Source: Klugiella xanthotipulae (GTDB lineage: Bacteria > Actinomycetota > Actinomycetes > Actinomycetales > Microbacteriaceae). From it: a stretch of DNA of 64,000 nt. Under the pieces are notes generated by a model, which ran no database searches, was not told the DNA's origin, and saw only the letters and a program-made list of their open reading frames with translations. Shown one piece after another: positions 23,658-33,825 of this stretch. The translations under genes were made by a program, and so were the position numbers. The stretch covers positions 1 to 64,000 of the forward strand of contig NZ_VFPN01000001.1 of NCBI RefSeq assembly GCF_006716695.1, given 5' to 3'. Within the stretch, counting starts at the first letter, position 1, and each line of letters begins with the position of its first letter.

Positions 23658-26540
23658 ATGGCACCCCACCCGCTCACCGCGAAGCTGACAGATCACCAGG
23701 CGAAGTACTTCGCCTACGAGCTGCAGCGTAGTTACGCGAACGATCACGTCGGCAAACTCGCTGGCCTCCTGTTTGACGCGCAGGTTGAACCTAAGCCTCA
23801 CCAGATCGATGCGGCTCTCTTCGCACTCCAAACCCCGTTTCTGCCGGGTGTGATTCTTGCCGACGAGGTGGGTCTCGGCAAGACCATCGAGGCCGGGATC
23901 GTCATCAGTCAGTACTGGGCGGAGCGGAAGCGCCGCGTACTCATCATTGCCCCGTCGAGTCTCCGCCAGCAGTGGCAGCAGGAGCTGCACGAGAAGTTCC
24001 TGATCCCCTCCGCGCTTATCGATTCTAAGTCGAAGGATCGGATCCTTCAGGCGCAGGATTCTCAAAAGGCGCAGGTGCTGATCTGCTCGTACGAGTTTGT
24101 GCTCCGCCACGAAGCGGCATTGTCGCGCGAGTGGGATCTCATCATCGCAGATGAGGCTCACCGATTGCGCAACTTCTGGAATGGCGACCGCGCCAAGATG
24201 CCATCGGCAGTGTCCCGGGTTGTTCGGCACGCAGCGAAGACAGTGCTGTTGACCGCAACCCCGCTTCAGAACCGTCTCGATGAACTCTTCGGCCTAGTGT
24301 CTGTTTTTGACCCCACCTATTTTCATTCGCTCGAGGCGTTCCGAGAGCGCTACGTCAAGAATCGCGACCTTACCGGCGATGACGACCTTGTCGACCGGGT
24401 CGCCACGATCTCAAAACGCACCCTGCGCCGTGACGCCGACAAATACATCCGCTTCACAAAGCGCTCCCCGCTCACGATGGAGTTCACGCCTTCCCCTGAT
24501 GAGATTCGGCTCTACGATCTCGTCAATGACTATCTGCAGCGCGACGAACTGTTCGCTTTCGCTGGCAGTCAGCGTCACCTTTCCGCGTTGATCATCCGTA
24601 AGCGGCTCGGCTCCTCAACATATGCCGTTGCGAGCACACTCGAGAACATCGCAAACCGCCTTGCGGCTGAACTCGCGGAGGGGCGCAGGCGCGATGGGCG
24701 CGGCTCGTTGGTGGTCGATGGTGACCTCACGAGTGATGAACTCGAAGAGATTGATGAGATACCCGATGCCCCTGTGCACTTCGGCGATCCTTCGCTGCAT
24801 GAGCGGATCAAGGCCGAGGTATCTGAACTCAGGGAGTATGCGGCATTCGCCGGCTCGATCCGCGAGAACCAGAAGGCTGTGAAGTTAAGCGAGGCCCTCG
24901 ATCAAGGGTTCGAGCGGCTTCGTGAGATTGGCGCACCTGAGAAGGCGATCATCTTCACTGACTCCACCAAGACTCAGCAGTACATCGCGCGCACCCTTGA
25001 AGAAGCCGGTCGCGGCGAGGGCTTGGTGCTCTTCAACGGCACGAATGACAGCCCGGGTGCGACGCAGATCTACAAAGGCTGGCTAACGCAGAATCAGGGC
25101 AGCGACCTGATTACGGGCATTCCGGCGGTGGATCGACGCAAGGCTCTGGTTGATTACTTCCGCGATCAGGGCAAGATTATGATTGCGACCGAGGCGGCAG
25201 CGGAGGGGATCAATCTGCAGTTCTGCGCCATGCTCGTCAATTATGACCTCCCGTGGAATCCGCAGCGCGTTGAGCAGCGCATTGGCCGCATCCACCGGTT
25301 CGGGCAAAAGCACAACGTGATTGTGGTGAACTTCTCCAATAAGGGCAACCTCGCGGAGCAACGCATTCTGGAGCTACTCACCGAGAAGTTTCACTTGTTT
25401 GAGAGTGTTTTTGGTGCGTCGGATCAGGTGCTCGGCGCTATCGAAGATGGTCTAGATTTTGAGAAGAACATCTCGAATATTCTCAATAGTTGCAAGACCG
25501 CCGATGAGATTGATCTTGCGTTCAAGAAGCTCGAAGATCAGTATTCTGAAGAAATCTCGTCTGAGATGGCACAGGCTAAGTCGAAGGTGTTCGACAATCT
25601 CGACCCGAATGTGCAAGACCGCTTGAAGTCGTATGATGCTCAGTCTGGCGAGGTGCTCAATAAGTTTGAGCGACTCCTACTTGCGGTCACCAGGCACGAG
25701 CTGTCTTCGTTTGCTGAGTTTGAAGAAGACGGGCATGGTTTCACGCTCAACCGAACCCCGGTACGAGACACGCCAACTGGGCGATACTTCTTTAAGTCAA
25801 AGCCGCAGCCCCACGCGCACCAGTACCGGTACGCAAGCCCGCTCGCTGAGTATGTGATCGACACCTCAAAACAGCGAGCTACCCCTACCCAAGAGCTGAC
25901 ATTTAGCCTTGGTGCATCGCCGCGCGCTGGCGCTGCAGTGAAGGCGGTTGAGGGCACGAGCGGTGAACTTACGGTCGATCTGGTGACGTTCAAAATGACC
26001 GCGAAGCATGATGATATCTCGGAGTCGTACATGCTGGCGGGCGGCTACACCGACAGCGGCGACTGGATCGATGAAGAGTTGGTGGCCGACCTCATGGAAC
26101 TCACCTGCATCGAACAGGCTCCGTCTACCCCGATTGATGGCGCGCGTTTCGCAGAGCGACTGAGCGCGCAGAAGCTTGCGTATGAGCGTGAGGTTCAAGG
26201 CCGCAACGCGATGTATTACAACCAGCAGGAAGAGATTCTCGATAGGAACATGAAGGATCGCCGCGCTGAACACGAAGCGGCCATTCGTGAGTACCGCAAG
26301 AAACAGAGCGAGGCCCGCAAGGCTGCGCGCAATGCCGACAATCCGCTTGAGGAGTTGCGGCTCAAGAAAGAGGCATCGAAGTGGGATCGCCGCGTCGATG
26401 ACGCGGAGGACGAGTACCGTGCGATGCGACGCAAACTGCGCGATGAGGCCGATGACATGCTCGAGCTAATTTTGCAGGCACTCACAGGCACCAAAGAGAC
26501 GCAGCATCTGTTTTCGATACGGTGGCGGGTCGTCACATAA
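23658..26540 (+). CDS. SNF2-family helicase of an extended type III restriction operon
   Basis: 960 residues. Walker A in ADEVGLGKTIEAG (about 68-80), Q-motif-like PHQIDAALFAL upstream, DEAH box at 165-168 (IIADEAHRLRNFW), motif III LLTATPLQN, and a C-terminal helicase domain ending NPQRVEQRIGRIHRFGQ define a SWI2/SNF2 ATPase of the bacterial RapA-like type. The last 130 residues are a long charged coiled coil. SNF2 proteins next to type III Mod and Res genes are a recurring arrangement, often with a DUF4391 gene that is absent here. The helicase may translocate on phage DNA or assist Res. An AGGAG site precedes the ATG. Confidence 0.88.
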   Translation: MAPHPLTAKLTDHQAKYFAYELQRSYANDHVGKLAGLLFDAQVEPKPHQIDAALFALQTPFLPGVILADEVGLGKTIEAGIVISQYWAERKRRVLIIAPSSLRQQWQQELHEKFLIPSALIDSKSKDRILQAQDSQKAQVLICSYEFVLRHEAALSREWDLIIADEAHRLRNFWNGDRAKMPSAVSRVVRHAAKTVLLTATPLQNRLDELFGLVSVFDPTYFHSLEAFRERYVKNRDLTGDDDLVDRVATISKRTLRRDADKYIRFTKRSPLTMEFTPSPDEIRLYDLVNDYLQRDELFAFAGSQRHLSALIIRKRLGSSTYAVASTLENIANRLAAELAEGRRRDGRGSLVVDGDLTSDELEEIDEIPDAPVHFGDPSLHERIKAEVSELREYAAFAGSIRENQKAVKLSEALDQGFERLREIGAPEKAIIFTDSTKTQQYIARTLEEAGRGEGLVLFNGTNDSPGATQIYKGWLTQNQGSDLITGIPAVDRRKALVDYFRDQGKIMIATEAAAEGINLQFCAMLVNYDLPWNPQRVEQRIGRIHRFGQKHNVIVVNFSNKGNLAEQRILELLTEKFHLFESVFGASDQVLGAIEDGLDFEKNISNILNSCKTADEIDLAFKKLEDQYSEEISSEMAQAKSKVFDNLDPNVQDRLKSYDAQSGEVLNKFERLLLAVTRHELSSFAEFEEDGHGFTLNRTPVRDTPTGRYFFKSKPQPHAHQYRYASPLAEYVIDTSKQRATPTQELTFSLGASPRAGAAVKAVEGTSGELTVDLVTFKMTAKHDDISESYMLAGGYTDSGDWIDEELVADLMELTCIEQAPSTPIDGARFAERLSAQKLAYEREVQGRNAMYYNQQEEILDRNMKDRRAEHEAAIREYRKKQSEARKAARNADNPLEELRLKKEASKWDRRVDDAEDEYRAMRRKLRDEADDMLELILQALTGTKETQHLFSIRWRVVT

Positions 26541-26594
26541 GCAGCGAGTAGTTCCCAGCAACTTCAAAGAATGTTATAACTAGAGGAAATGAAT

Positions 26595-28562
26595 ATGAGC
26601 AACGACGATATCCACGAGACACCTTCATCAACTCCTAACTTCCGCACGGAGCTTGCAGCTCAGTTGGCTGAGCTTGTTCCCGAGGCTATTGCTGACGGCA
26701 AGGTGGACGTTGTCAAGCTCCAGGAGCTTCTCGACGGAGACGCAGCCGATGGTAACGAACACTTTGGCCTGTTCTGGCCGGGCAAGAAGGGTGCGCTTCG
26801 TGTGGCACAGGAGCCAACCACCGCGACGCTGAAGCCCGACTTCGAGAATTCGAAAGACTGGGACACCACGCAGAACGTCTTCATTGAGGGCGACAACCTC
26901 GAGGTGCTCAAGATCTTGCAGCGTCACTACCACGGCAAGATCAAGATGATCTACATTGACCCGCCCTACAACACCGGTAAGGACTTCGTCTACTCTGACA
27001 ACTACCGCGATGGGCTTCAAACATACCTGGAGTACACGGGCCAGCTTGACGCAAATGGCAAGGCGAAAAGTTCTAATGCTCGGAACACTACGGACAACCC
27101 ACACTACCATTCAGCGTGGCTAAGCATGATGTACCCCCGACTCAAACTGGCCAGGAATCTACTTACCGACGATGGTGTCATACTCATTTCGATAAGTGAG
27201 GCCGAGCAAGCTCAGTTACGTCGGCTCTGCGATGAGATCTTCGGGGAAAACAACCTGATCGAGCAGTTCGTATGGCTGAACGAAGGAAATGTTGACCAAC
27301 AGAGCAAGATCAAAGGTGTTCACGAGTACGTTTTGGCCTACGCCCGAGACACCGAGAAGCTGGCTAGGCCATCAGTTATTGATCCGAATATTTCCGAAGA
27401 CAGTAAGCTCTATCGCGATCTGATCGAGAACTCAATCACAAAGAACGGAGCAGCAAATCCCCCGTCTATAGTTGAGCTGCCTGTCGGATTCCCCACGAGC
27501 TTCGACTCTGGCCGTATCGTTTCACGCAACGATACCTTCCCGCACATACTAGATGAAATATTGGTCCAGAGCGGGAAGGTGTCGGCACCTGCTCGGGTTC
27601 AAAGCGGATGGAGCTCAAGGAATCTGCTCGACCTATTCATACGCAACGGGTGTGCACCTATTGAGGATTCCGACGGGCGTGAAACTTGGTTCGAACTCCG
27701 TGAAACTGGCGCCATCTACATGCTGAAGCGCCGCGCCCAAGATCAAGGGCATGTATTGTCAGTTTTGCGCAACCTCGGCACTACTAAGCAAAACAGCTCA
27801 CTGCTTGCATCATGGGGACTAAGATTCTCCTACCCAAAACCAGTTGGGCTCATTGAGTACCTTATTACTGTATTCACACGCCCCAGCGAGAACGCGCTAA
27901 TTCTTGATTTTTTCGCTGGCTCCGCAACTACGGCACATGCCACAATGCAGGCTAATCTGCGTGACGACGGGAACAGAAGGTTCCTCCAAGTGCAGCTACC
28001 GGAACCTGCAAGCGAGCCTGCAGAATCTACACTTGCCGACCTCGCTCGAATACGCATCTCGAAGGCCGGTGAGATGCTCGCCAACACAAAAAGCAACCAA
28101 CTCAAGACAGATTCCATCGGGCAGCTTGACGTTGGTTTCCGCGCTTTCGGGCTTGCGGAAACGAACTTCTCAAAGTGGCGGGCAGCAAGCGATGTCGATG
28201 CTCCTGAGCTGGAGCAGCAATTGCTGAGTCTTCGCGACAGCGCCGATGACGATGCGACGCCAGACGACCTCTTTACAGAGATCCTGCTCAAGCAAGGGTT
28301 CTCGCTAACTGAACGAATTGAGCCTCGTGAGGTCGCAGGTATTGACCTGCGCGCTGTACTTCAGTCCGATGGTGACCTTGCAGTACTTGCGTACCTGAAT
28401 GAGCACGTCAAACCGACGCTCGAGCAGCTCCGCGCGATGGTAGCTGAGATCCCAGGCGGAAAGATCATTGTTCTTGAAGACGCGTTCCACGGCGATGACG
28501 AACTAAAGACCAACCTTGCCCAGCTATGCAAGACCAACGGCATTGAACTGTGGACGGCATAG
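26595..28562 (+). CDS. mod: type III restriction-modification methyltransferase (Mod)
   Basis: About 655 residues (an ATG two codons earlier at 26589 is also possible; AGAGGAA favours 26595). Catalytic motif IV DPPYNTGKDF comes first, and the AdoMet motif FFAGSATTAHA comes about 320 residues later, so this is a beta-class N6-adenine methylase as in Mod subunits. The intervening region (about residues 190-400) is the probable target-recognition domain and is more AT-rich and less conserved in look than the flanks, as expected for a diversifying domain. The C-terminus has the helical LDVGFRAFGLAETNFSKWRA typical of Mod. It forms the modification half of the system with the res gene 7 bp downstream. 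Confidence 0.92.
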   Translation: MSNDDIHETPSSTPNFRTELAAQLAELVPEAIADGKVDVVKLQELLDGDAADGNEHFGLFWPGKKGALRVAQEPTTATLKPDFENSKDWDTTQNVFIEGDNLEVLKILQRHYHGKIKMIYIDPPYNTGKDFVYSDNYRDGLQTYLEYTGQLDANGKAKSSNARNTTDNPHYHSAWLSMMYPRLKLARNLLTDDGVILISISEAEQAQLRRLCDEIFGENNLIEQFVWLNEGNVDQQSKIKGVHEYVLAYARDTEKLARPSVIDPNISEDSKLYRDLIENSITKNGAANPPSIVELPVGFPTSFDSGRIVSRNDTFPHILDEILVQSGKVSAPARVQSGWSSRNLLDLFIRNGCAPIEDSDGRETWFELRETGAIYMLKRRAQDQGHVLSVLRNLGTTKQNSSLLASWGLRFSYPKPVGLIEYLITVFTRPSENALILDFFAGSATTAHATMQANLRDDGNRRFLQVQLPEPASEPAESTLADLARIRISKAGEMLANTKSNQLKTDSIGQLDVGFRAFGLAETNFSKWRAASDVDAPELEQQLLSLRDSADDDATPDDLFTEILLKQGFSLTERIEPREVAGIDLRAVLQSDGDLAVLAYLNEHVKPTLEQLRAMVAEIPGGKIIVLEDAFHGDDELKTNLAQLCKTNGIELWTA

Positions 28563-28568
28563 GGCATC

Positions 28569-31500
28569 ATGTCGAACACACAGACCTTCAAGTTTGACGA
28601 TAAGCAGCAGTTTCAACTCGATGCCATCGCAGCGGTCACTGACCTCTTCGACGGACAGCCGAAAGACGCCGACTTGCTCATTACCCGCCTCCGCGGGTCA
28701 GTGAAAGTCACGGAAACAGGTAGCGCAGAACTCCCAGGCATCGCTGAGCACGCTGCGCGTGAAGCAGAGATTGCAGCAGAGATCGGTGCGATTGGCAACA
28801 ACCTCATTGTCGAGAGTGACACGATTCTCGAAAACCTCCGGCTGGTGCAAGGTCGAAATGGGCTTGAACCGAGCGCGATGCTTGCTGACGAAGGGTTCGG
28901 CTTTGATATCGAGATGGAGACCGGTACCGGCAAGACGTACGTGTACCTCCGCACCATTTTTGAGCTTGCGCAGAAGTACAACTTCACAAAGTTCATTATC
29001 CTCGTTCCAAGCGTGGCGATCCGTGAGGGCGTGAATACAAGTATCGAGCTAATGCGGCAACACTTCCGTGATCTCTACCCTGCTCTACCATTTAACTCCT
29101 CGGTGTATAGCGGCAAGGCCGCTGAAGAAGTGCAATCATTTGCGACGTCGACAAACGTCCAGATCTTGGTGATGACAATCGACTCGATCCGGGGTGATGC
29201 GAACTCGCGCATCATTCATCAGACCCGCGACAAGCTCCAGGGGCTTCGACCAATTGACTACCTAAAAGCCACGCGCCCCGTAGTCATCATGGATGAACCG
29301 CAGAATATGGAATCCAAGCTCTCCCAGAGTGCGGTCGAAGACCTCGCTCCGACTTGCACACTGCGCTACAGTGCGACCCACCGCAAGACGCGCAACGTGG
29401 TGTACCGGCTTGACCCTGTCGATGCTCACGACAAGGGTCTCGTGAAACAGATCGTCGTTGCCGAAGCGCGCCAGCAGGGTGCCGATGCTGCCCCGTTTAT
29501 TCGACTTGTCGATGTCCTGAGTAATCCGTGGGCAGCGAAGCTCGAACTCGTATGTCGCAAGGCCGACGGATCAATGCAGCGAATGACCAAGAAGGTCAAA
29601 CAAGATCAAGAGTTGTCTGCCAAGTCTGTCTCCGATAACCCGGTCTACGAGGGTTGGCGCATTATGAATATGGGGTTCGAATCGCCTGATGGTTCGGGGC
29701 TACCTTTCGTCGAGCTGACGAAGCACTCGTTGTTGAATCAGGGTGAGGAGATCGGTGGCAACTCTCAGGAGATCTACCGTGAGATGATCCGCGAGACAAT
29801 CAAGGAGCACCTTCGCAAAGAAGCACAGCTGCGCCCGCAAGGCATCAAAGTGCTGAGCTTGTTCTTTATCGACAAGGTTGCCAACTTCCTCGGCAACGGT
29901 ACGAACAACGATGACTCTGACGGTCAATATGTGAAGTGGTTCGACGAACTGTTCCGCGAAGAACGAGATCGCTTCCCCGCCTACAAGGAGCTACTTCCCG
30001 GCGACCCGGCAGACTACCGCAAGGCCTATTTCGCGCAGATGAAGAAAGGCACCGGCAAAGCTGCTCACCTGGAGTTTGTGGATTCGAAGGGTGAAGGTAC
30101 CACAGCCAAAGACGATGATGCCTACGACCTGATCATGAAAGACAAGGTCCGTCTGCTCAGTGAAGATACCCCCACCCGCTTCATTTTCAGCCACTCAGCG
30201 CTTCGCGAAGGCTGGGACAATCCGAACGTATTCCAGATCTGTACGCTGCGCGAAATGGGTGGAGAAACCGAGCGACGGCAGACCATTGGCCGGGGTCTCC
30301 GCCTTCCAGTGAACCGCAACTATGAGCGAGTAGCCGACTCGAGCGTTGCCCAGCTGACGGTGATTGCGAACGAGTCCTATGCAGAGTTCGCGAAGAGCCT
30401 GCAAGACGAGTACAAGAAGGCTGGCGTGCAGCTCGGGTTCGTGCGCCGAGGTGAGTTCGCGCAGATTCCGCTCGTTGATGGCGAGAACGAAACCCCACTT
30501 GGTTACCATGCCTCAGTACGCATTTGGGAGACGTTGATGCAGAACGGCTTCTTGGACAAAGAAGGCCGTGTACTCGAGACATTCACGCCGAATGTCATCG
30601 GCTTCGACCTTGGTTTGCCGGTCGACATCACCTGGGCCTCACCAGTGGTCATTGAGCTGATTGACAAGTGCAAGCTAGACAAGCTCGTCAAGCGGAAGAA
30701 GGATAAAGAACTCCGCACGCTCAACAAGGAGCTGTACTGGTCTGAAGAGTTTGAAGAGTTCTGGTACGCGATCAGCCGCAAGACCACGTACCGAGTGAAG
30801 GTTGATCGCGACGAGCTGATCCAAAAGTCTGTCGAGAATTTGCGTGACCTGGTTGCTAACCCTCGCATTGCACCTCTCCGCATTCAGATCACAAAGGCAG
30901 GCTTGAAGATTGAGCGCGGCGGTGCGAAAGCGGAAGAGCGCGGCGTACGAACTGCGGAGCTGCGCGGAAGCTACGACCTCCCTGACATCATTACCGAGCT
31001 GCAAGACGAGACTAAGCTCACGCGTCGAACCATTATAGACATTTTGACTAAGAGTGAGCGTCTTGATGAGTTCATCGGAAACCCGAATGATTTCATCGCG
31101 ATGGCGAAACGAGTGATCAAGGCTGAGCTGGCGAAGATTGTCGTGAAGGGTGTGGAGTACGAGAAGATCGCGGGCAGTATCTACGAATTGCGGGAGCTTC
31201 AGAAGGACAGTCAGGACGATGCAGATCGCTTCCTTGACCAGCTCTACAAGGTGCAAAACCAAGAGAAGACCGACTTCGACTACGTGCTGTTTGACTCTGG
31301 CGTCGAAGAGGCGTTCGCGAAGAAGCTTGATACTCGCGAAGATATCAAGATGTTCATGAAGCTCCCGGCGAAGTTCAAGATCGACACCCCCGTCGGGCCA
31401 TACAACCCAGACTGGGCGATCGTGAAGCACGAAGACGGCGCTGACCGCATCTACATGATCCGCGAGACCAAGAGCACCTCAAACGTAGAGCTACTCCGCC

Positions 31501-31595
31501 CTACCGAAAAAGCCAAGATCGAAGCCGCAACCGAACACTTCAAGGCCCTAGACATCGACTACGCAAAGTCATCCCCGGAAGGCTGGAACCTATGA
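28569..31595 (+). CDS. res: type III restriction endonuclease helicase subunit (Res)
   Basis: 1008 residues. Helicase motifs: METGTGKTY (K122), IMDEPQNME (D242, a DEPQ-type box), TLRYSATHRKT, and the C-terminal FSHSALREGWDNPNVFQICTLREMGGETERRQTIGRGLRLP. The end holds a PD-(D/E)XK nuclease: NPDWAIV (D948) and RETK (E966, K968). Res needs Mod for specificity and cuts after ATP-dependent communication between two sites. The last 362 bp are nearly identical to the end of the gene at 41364. The stop overlaps the next ATG (ATGA), coupling it to the ATPase. Confidence 0.93.
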   Translation: MSNTQTFKFDDKQQFQLDAIAAVTDLFDGQPKDADLLITRLRGSVKVTETGSAELPGIAEHAAREAEIAAEIGAIGNNLIVESDTILENLRLVQGRNGLEPSAMLADEGFGFDIEMETGTGKTYVYLRTIFELAQKYNFTKFIILVPSVAIREGVNTSIELMRQHFRDLYPALPFNSSVYSGKAAEEVQSFATSTNVQILVMTIDSIRGDANSRIIHQTRDKLQGLRPIDYLKATRPVVIMDEPQNMESKLSQSAVEDLAPTCTLRYSATHRKTRNVVYRLDPVDAHDKGLVKQIVVAEARQQGADAAPFIRLVDVLSNPWAAKLELVCRKADGSMQRMTKKVKQDQELSAKSVSDNPVYEGWRIMNMGFESPDGSGLPFVELTKHSLLNQGEEIGGNSQEIYREMIRETIKEHLRKEAQLRPQGIKVLSLFFIDKVANFLGNGTNNDDSDGQYVKWFDELFREERDRFPAYKELLPGDPADYRKAYFAQMKKGTGKAAHLEFVDSKGEGTTAKDDDAYDLIMKDKVRLLSEDTPTRFIFSHSALREGWDNPNVFQICTLREMGGETERRQTIGRGLRLPVNRNYERVADSSVAQLTVIANESYAEFAKSLQDEYKKAGVQLGFVRRGEFAQIPLVDGENETPLGYHASVRIWETLMQNGFLDKEGRVLETFTPNVIGFDLGLPVDITWASPVVIELIDKCKLDKLVKRKKDKELRTLNKELYWSEEFEEFWYAISRKTTYRVKVDRDELIQKSVENLRDLVANPRIAPLRIQITKAGLKIERGGAKAEERGVRTAELRGSYDLPDIITELQDETKLTRRTIIDILTKSERLDEFIGNPNDFIAMAKRVIKAELAKIVVKGVEYEKIAGSIYELRELQKDSQDDADRFLDQLYKVQNQEKTDFDYVLFDSGVEEAFAKKLDTREDIKMFMKLPAKFKIDTPVGPYNPDWAIVKHEDGADRIYMIRETKSTSNVELLRPTEKAKIEAATEHFKALDIDYAKSSPEGWNL
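31234..31595 (+). repeat. direct repeat copy A (3' end of res)
   Basis: These 362 bp match 41455-41816 base for base apart from scattered, mostly silent differences. The two copies are in the same orientation 10,221 bp apart and encode the Res nuclease core. Confidence 0.9.
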
Positions 31596-33757
31596 CCGAA
31601 CACCTGCTTGACAAATCACTGGCGACGACGGATTCAGTTCACGACATCTCCTTGGAGAATTGCAACAGCATCGACCGCGGTCGAATCCAGCTGTTCAAGG
31701 GTAAGCTCAACGTGAAGTACGGCCCAAACGGAACTGGGAAAAGCACAATTGCTCGAGTTCTCGACTCGCGCACGAAAGGTGAAAAAGAACTAGAACAATA
31801 CACGCCATTCAAACACAAAGACGATGCGAAAGGCGCACGACCTTCTGTTCTCGGGGCTGACGATATCAAAAGCGCACTCGTCTTCGATGAGGACTATGTT
31901 TCTGCGTTTGTTTTTCAACCCACCGAGGTTCTCAAGGATAGCTTTGAGGTGTTCATCAATACGGAGGAATACAGACAGGGCCTCGCTGACATTGCAAAGC
32001 TTTTTGAGTCCTTGAAGGATACGTTCTCGCAGGACCCCCACCTCGAGGAGGCAATCGCAGGTTTCACGCGGCTCCGAGATGTTTTCGGAGTTACCAAAGC
32101 CGGAGCAATTTCGAAGACGAGTAGTGGCTTCAAAGCGCTGTCAATGGTAGGAAAACTCCACAAGATCCCGAACGAGCTTCAGGGTTTTCAGGGATTTCTA
32201 GAGGGAGCCGATCCTGGAGGCTGGATCAGCTGGCAGTCCAAGGGGAAAGCTTTCTTGGACCACTCGGACAATTGCCCATTCTGCTCGGTTCCAAACCTAA
32301 ATAGAGCGGTTGCCGAAAGGGTTTCAACCGAGTACGAGTCTGCCGCCGTGAAAAATCTCAATGCCATCCGCTCAGTGGTTGATCAACTGGGAGACTACGT
32401 CGAGCCATCGAATCTCGCGCAGTTACAGGAGATTACAACAGTGATCGACGGCCTGACACCTGAGCAGTTAACGTTTCTTTCGACAATTCAGGCACATATC
32501 ACTACCCTTCTAGCCAAACTTACAGAGGTCAGGGATGTATCTTTCTTCGCGTTTCAGGAAGATCGAAATATCAAGGAAAAGCTTGCGAAGCTAAAAATTG
32601 ACTTACCGTTACTCTCAACCCTGGCATCACCGAAGACAAAAGAGGTTACGGACGCGATCAACACAAAGCTCGATGAAGTCGCTGAGAAGATTGCCGAGGT
32701 TGCCGTAACAGTCGACAGGCAAAAAGGGCGCGTAAAGAAACTCGTTGAATCAAACCAGGAATCAATCAATGACTTCCTGAGATCTGCGGGTTACAAGTAC
32801 TCGGTTAGAATCATCCCCGATGGCGACACGTTTAAGATGATACTTGAGCATCAAGATTCTGCAGGGCACTTAGGAAAAGCAGGGCAACACTTAAGCTATG
32901 GCGAGAAGAACGCCTTTGCATTGGTGCTATTTATGCATCAGGTCAAACAAATAAAACCCGATCTTGTAATTCTTGATGACCCGGTCTCTAGCTTTGATAA
33001 GACGAAGAAGTTTGCGATTCTGCATAAACTCTTCCATAACGATGATGGGATTCGTCAATTCACCACACTTTTCCTGACGCACGACATCGAACCCGTAATT
33101 GACATGCTGGTGAGTGGCCCTCTGCGCAAAGGTATGGGAGATCAAGCAGTCGCACATTTCCTGCGGTCTTTTGACGGCGTCCTCGAGGAAAATAGGATAC
33201 TACGCGATGACGTAAAAACATTTGCTCAGATCTGTGACCGCAACATCTCAGAGGCGTCGGACATCGCTATCAAGTGTATATATCTTCGACGACGATTAGA
33301 AGTGAGCGGTGACTACGGGCTTGGATACCAACTGTTGTCAAGCCTCCTTCACCTGAGAGAAGTACCTACCCGCCAGGAACTGGATGGTAGGCAGATAGAT
33401 CTGACTCCTGACCAAATACATGAGAGCACAGAGCTGGTGCGTTCATGCTTGAACCTGCCTGAATTTGACTACAGTTCAACTGTTGCCGACCTACGCGCCG
33501 AAGGGGACTTGATCGCTCGATTTGATGCGGCATCCGCTGGGTACGAGAAGGTTCAGCTCTTCAGGATTTTTTCAGAACTCCCCTCTGTCCAAGTGAAGGC
33601 GAGCTCACCATTTCAAAAGTTCGTGAACGAGTCGTTCCATATCGAAAACGAATACCTCATGCAACTGGACCCGCGGAAGTTTGACGCGGTTCCTGAGCAC
33701 ATTGTCAAGGAATGCGAGGCACTGATTGATTCACACCGGCCTATCATAGTTGACTAG
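31592..33757 (+). CDS. AAA_13-type ATPase related to RloC/PrrC, in the type III operon
   Basis: 721 residues. The SMC-like ATPase has Walker A YGPNGTGKSTI (about residues 47-57), a CPFC zinc-hook-like pair near residue 228 inside a coiled-coil region, the signature LSYGEKNAFAL, and Walker B/D-loop LVILDDPVSSFDKTKK followed by LFLTHD. This is the AAA_13 pattern of RloC and PrrC. Past the ATPase, RRRLE gives R566 and E570 with H587 in SSLLHL, an R-x3-E...H arrangement like the PrrC anticodon-nuclease triad. Whether it is a nuclease is unproven. PrrC-type toxins guard restriction enzymes, and this gene sits between type III and type I systems. The ATG overlaps the res stop. Confidence 0.8.
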   Translation: MTEHLLDKSLATTDSVHDISLENCNSIDRGRIQLFKGKLNVKYGPNGTGKSTIARVLDSRTKGEKELEQYTPFKHKDDAKGARPSVLGADDIKSALVFDEDYVSAFVFQPTEVLKDSFEVFINTEEYRQGLADIAKLFESLKDTFSQDPHLEEAIAGFTRLRDVFGVTKAGAISKTSSGFKALSMVGKLHKIPNELQGFQGFLEGADPGGWISWQSKGKAFLDHSDNCPFCSVPNLNRAVAERVSTEYESAAVKNLNAIRSVVDQLGDYVEPSNLAQLQEITTVIDGLTPEQLTFLSTIQAHITTLLAKLTEVRDVSFFAFQEDRNIKEKLAKLKIDLPLLSTLASPKTKEVTDAINTKLDEVAEKIAEVAVTVDRQKGRVKKLVESNQESINDFLRSAGYKYSVRIIPDGDTFKMILEHQDSAGHLGKAGQHLSYGEKNAFALVLFMHQVKQIKPDLVILDDPVSSFDKTKKFAILHKLFHNDDGIRQFTTLFLTHDIEPVIDMLVSGPLRKGMGDQAVAHFLRSFDGVLEENRILRDDVKTFAQICDRNISEASDIAIKCIYLRRRLEVSGDYGLGYQLLSSLLHLREVPTRQELDGRQIDLTPDQIHESTELVRSCLNLPEFDYSSTVADLRAEGDLIARFDAASAGYEKVQLFRIFSELPSVQVKASSPFQKFVNESFHIENEYLMQLDPRKFDAVPEHIVKECEALIDSHRPIIVD

Positions 33758-33825
33758 CGTATCTTCGAGGACGGCAGTCATCCGTGTGGCCGGGGACGCC
33801 AACGACTATTTATGGAGATCTGAAT

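Noticed and set aside
23658-33757. SNF2 helicase operon as DISARM class 1
   Set aside because: No DrmA, DrmB or DrmC; Mod and Res are plainly type III.
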